Shown piece after piece: positions 63,288 through 64,000 of a stretch of 64,000 bases of DNA (within the stretch, counting starts at the first letter, position 1; the number at the start of each line of letters is the position of its first letter). The DNA is from Dromiciops gliroides. Lineage: Eukaryota > Chordata > Mammalia > Microbiotheria > Microbiotheriidae. The position numbers and the translations under genes are program-made. The stretch is from the NCBI RefSeq assembly GCF_019393635.1, contig NC_057862.1, positions 244,266,941-244,330,940 on the forward strand, read 5' to 3'. The notes under the pieces are model-generated. The model worked only from the letters and a program-made list of their open reading frames with translations. It had not been told where the DNA came from and did no database searches.

Positions 63288-64000
63288 ATGCTGTTAAAGT
63301 GCTGCACTCAATATGCCAGCAAGTTTGGGAAATGAAGCAGTGGCTACTGGATTGGAAATGATTGGTTTACATTGCAATCCTAAAGAAGGGCAATGCCAAA
63401 GAATGTTCAAATACCAAACAACTATACTCATTTCACATGTCAGCAAGGTTGTGCTTAAGATTCTGCAAGCTGGCTTCAGCAGTAAGTAAACCTAGAATCA
63501 CTAGAATATCAGGCTGGTTTCTGAAGAGGAAGAGGAACTAGAGACCATGTTGCCAACATTTGCTGGATTAAGGAGAAAGCAGGGGAGTTCCAGAAAAAAC
63601 ATCTACTTCTGCTTCATTGACTGCACTAAAGCTTTTGGCTGTATGGATCATGACAAAATAAGGCAAATCTTCAAAGAGATGGGAGGACCAGCTCATCTTA
63701 CTTGTCTCCTGAGGAACCTGTATGTGGGCCAAGAAGCAACAGTTGGAACTGAACATGGAACAACGGATCGGTTTAAAATCAGAAAAGGAGTATGTCAAGA
63801 CTATATGTTGTCACCTTATTTATTTAACTTGCATGCAGAGTATAGCATGCAAAACGGCAGGCTAGATGAATCAAAAGATTCAATTAAGGTTGCCAAGAGA
63901 AATATCAACAATCTCATATATGTAGACAATACCACTGTGATGACAGAAAGTGAAGAGGAATTAAGAAGCCTCTTGATGAGGGGGAAAAAGGAGAGTGCAA
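63288..64000 (+). pseudogene. RTE piece 4: RT palm, catalytic motif mutated; runs off the window
   Basis: Resumes exactly where piece 3 stops (NAVKVLHSICQQVWEM, 63287-63336). Later frames show ILKKGNAKECS (63379-63411), KAFGCMDHDK-type region with the first catalytic Asp area (63630-63655), GVCQDYMLSPYLFNLHAEY (63790-63840), and NNLIYVDNTTVMTESEEEL (63907-63960). The canonical YADD motif reads Y-V-D-N at 63919-63930, so the second catalytic Asp is Asn. With the frameshifts it is dead. The C-terminal part and 3' tail lie beyond the window. Confidence 0.88.

Overview
The window is mammalian, almost certainly metatherian (marsupial), nuclear DNA. The evidence is its repeat content. There are dozens of copies of a tRNA-headed SINE whose body holds a GCAGCTAGGTGGC-type head and a CACACAGCTAGTAAGTGTC-type core. 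There are also SINEs with Bov-B/RTE-type tails, THER1/MIR-type CORE-SINEs, marsupial-type L1, old antisense L2, and RTE retrotransposons. I cannot settle the species from sequence alone; an Australian marsupial is my guess, because the main SINE looks like the family I know as WSINE1.

No multi-exon host gene can be supported anywhere. The only full-length intact protein-coding frame is a 114-codon minus-strand frame at 34292-34636 that I recognise as PPDPF. It lies in an intronless cDNA-like copy with a poly(A) tail, a poly(A) signal and a perfect 16-bp target duplication, so it is a processed retrocopy with an undamaged frame. The other long frames belong to L1 (minus at 541-3193 and 59534-60000; plus at 62693-63052), to an antisense L2 (54071-54583), or are SINE shadows.

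Layout. 1-3850: minus-strand L1 pieces (3' UTR, ORF2 C-terminus, a foreign segment with a 118-bp tandem repeat, ORF1, 5' UTR). 3850-33900: SINE-dense intergenic or intronic DNA with L2, L1 3' ends, microsatellites and a possible solo LTR. 33933-34851: the PPDPF retrocopy. 35030-35670: C-terminal remnant of another non-LTR retrotransposon. 36000-53500: quiet DNA with MIR, THER1, L2 and SINE copies, two LTR-like or older L1 segments and a SINE insertion hotspot at 50780-51300. 53500-56000: a long antisense L2, then an old L1. 56760-57170: RTE-clade fragment. 57268-57755: truncated L1 with target duplication. 57975-58500: LTR-like segment. 58560-64000: one Bov-B-like RTE element split into five pieces by a SINE and two L1 fragments, one of which carries its own SINE.

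The elements are linked by retrotransposition machinery. L1 explains the SINE tails, the truncated L1s and the PPDPF retrocopy. RTE explains the SINEs with RTE-type tails. L2 explains the MIR/THER1 copies. I saw no tRNA, rRNA, CRISPR, prokaryotic or viral gene system. The candidates for a new biological story are the intact PPDPF retrogene and the layered insertion record in the RTE.
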